Shown here: positions 63,009 to 64,000 of the stretch, one piece after another
How positions within the stretch are numbered: the stretch's first letter is position 1
Layout: every line of letters starts with the position of its first letter
From: Onthophagus taurus
Taxonomy: Eukaryota; Arthropoda; Insecta; Coleoptera; Scarabaeidae
DNA length: 64,000 bases
Reading direction: 5' to 3'
Assembly: GCF_036711975.1 (NCBI RefSeq)
Contig: NC_091975.1
Span: forward strand, 11,348,501-11,412,500
The notes under the pieces: generated by a model
The model's input: the letters and a program-made list of their open reading frames with translations, nothing else
Database searches by the model: none
Told to the model about the DNA's origin: nothing
Translations under genes and position numbers: made by a program

Positions 63009-63429
63009 CAGCGTGTCCCGTATCTTCCGCATCAGAGCATTATACGGTTGTAGGATACATTATTCTGAAGCGATCTTTCTAATAAAATTTTTTCGAAATG
63101 TTTATAATAACCGCACGGGAACTGTTTAAAGGAACTGTTTTTCGTCCAATCAGCAGATCGCAAATCAGACTCAGGTAATCGGTGCCACCCTCGGCCGGTT
63201 CGCTACGCCGATGATAACTCGTTTCCCACGTGTACTCACCAATAGATTCGTCATGGAAAGAGAAATAAACTTTTTCGATGAATCAAAGTCGTCCGTTATT
63301 GGTCGTCGTTAAACAGTTCCCGTGCGGTTATTATAAACATTTCGAACAAATTTTATTAGAAAGATCGCTTCAGAATAATGTATTCTACAACCGTATAATG
63401 CTCTGATGCGGAAGATACGGGACACGCTG
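63009..63429. mobile_element. 421-bp palindromic TA-inserted element with GC-rich core
   Basis: Ends CAGCGTGTCCCGTATCTTCC and complement, TA at 63007-63008 and 63430-63431. Arms of about 125 bp are almost identical; the 165-bp core is GC-richer and not palindromic. Confidence 0.9.
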
Positions 63430-63796
63430 TATAAGCATAGGGTCGCAACTCTTTTGTTTTTGAGCTATGAGCTGTCAAAGTTAACCCAAATATTTACATT
63501 TTATCTTTTATTTCGGGTATGAGTAAACCACGGAATTTGAAATTTTGTATGTATGTTCTACTGGCTAATACCTTATTTTCAACCATACCTTAAACTTTCC
63601 TAGCTTAAACTCCCTCTAAGGGGATGAAATTCACAACCGCTTTGATTTTTTTATAACAACTTTTTAACGCCATGGAATATTAACGTAAAAAAATATGGGT
63701 TGTAAAGCTTATTCATTATTGGTACTTTTTTGTCTCTTTAGTTTTTTCCTTAAAGATAATAGTTTTAGCGTAAAAAAATAAAATATGCTACATTGT

Positions 63797-64000
63797 ACAG
63801 GGTGGTTCAAATTCGATGTCCGAATAGGCTAACTCGAAAACTATAAGAGTTAGAAGAAAAGTAGCTGACATGTCATGATCTCGTTTTTCGAGAAACTACT
63901 AATGCCGAAAACCTCATACCGCTATCGTCTTTTGTTTTTCTGCTAGAAGCCAAAATTGAAAATATCGTAAAACCAGCAAGTACAATTATCTTGGTTATTA
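63797..64000. mobile_element. second copy of the 61.4-kb foldback element (cut by window edge)
   Basis: CAGGGTGGTTCAAATTCGAT after TA; about 200 bp match 61426-61632 closely to the last base of the window. Confidence 0.9.

Overview
The window looks like a stretch of a repeat-choked, AT-rich insect nuclear genome. A beetle is possible, but that is inference. The evidence is spliced genes with GT/AG introns, an insect-style Gq-alpha gene with alternative exons, and a dense mix of Tc1/mariner, hAT, PIF/Harbinger-like, Penelope-like and non-LTR elements. I see no bacterial operons, tRNA, rRNA or CRISPR.

Two host genes can be supported, both on the minus strand. (1) A receptor gene at 21761-24212 has a 22-codon signal-peptide exon, a 64-bp intron and one large exon. 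It encodes an adhesion/methuselah-like class B seven-transmembrane receptor of about 795 residues. (2) The Gq-alpha gene is seen from its fourth coding exon region to its 3' ends (59413 down to about 41290); its 5' exons lie beyond the right edge. It has three sets of alternative exons: two versions of the switch-I exon (59285-59413, 58866-58994), two of the penultimate exon (52523-52630, 52299-52406) and two terminal exons (51998-52080 ending EFNLA; 43043-43125 ending EYNLV). Receptor choice and downstream signalling would depend on which set is spliced.

Layout. 1-5165: remnants of an unclassified transposon-like gene, then a Penelope-like retroelement (RT plus GIY-YIG) split by a mariner-like insertion with a TA target duplication. 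5165-9480: little recognisable apart from a second transposon-like fragment and a mariner-like element at 8160-9358. 9500-12580: a second Penelope-like fragment, a non-LTR fragment and a DUF4817-type mariner-like element. 12787-15483: a PIF/Harbinger-like element with a MADF-type fragment, a 21-bp minisatellite and a nested Tc1-like element whose long inverted arms are built of another 21-bp repeat. 16088-16338: a small foldback element with a 9-bp duplication. 17678-24212: a satellite array (166/174-bp units) lying between a broken duplicate of the receptor's 3' end and the receptor itself. 24391-40857: four members of a composite repeat family (ends AGGGCACGG, about 151-bp internal tandem units) with non-LTR, hAT, Tc1 and large palindromic elements nested in them. 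41290-59413: the Gq-alpha gene, whose introns hold a second, related satellite array (43716-48720), a string of TA-inserted foldback elements, a fifth composite repeat and two nested non-LTR elements. 59450-64000: a non-LTR element with two insertions, then further foldback elements.

The dominant process is recursive insertion of TA-targeting, palindromic elements whose ends start CAGGGTGT or close to it. In several cases the pre-insertion state can be read directly, because removing the insert plus one target duplication restores a reading frame.
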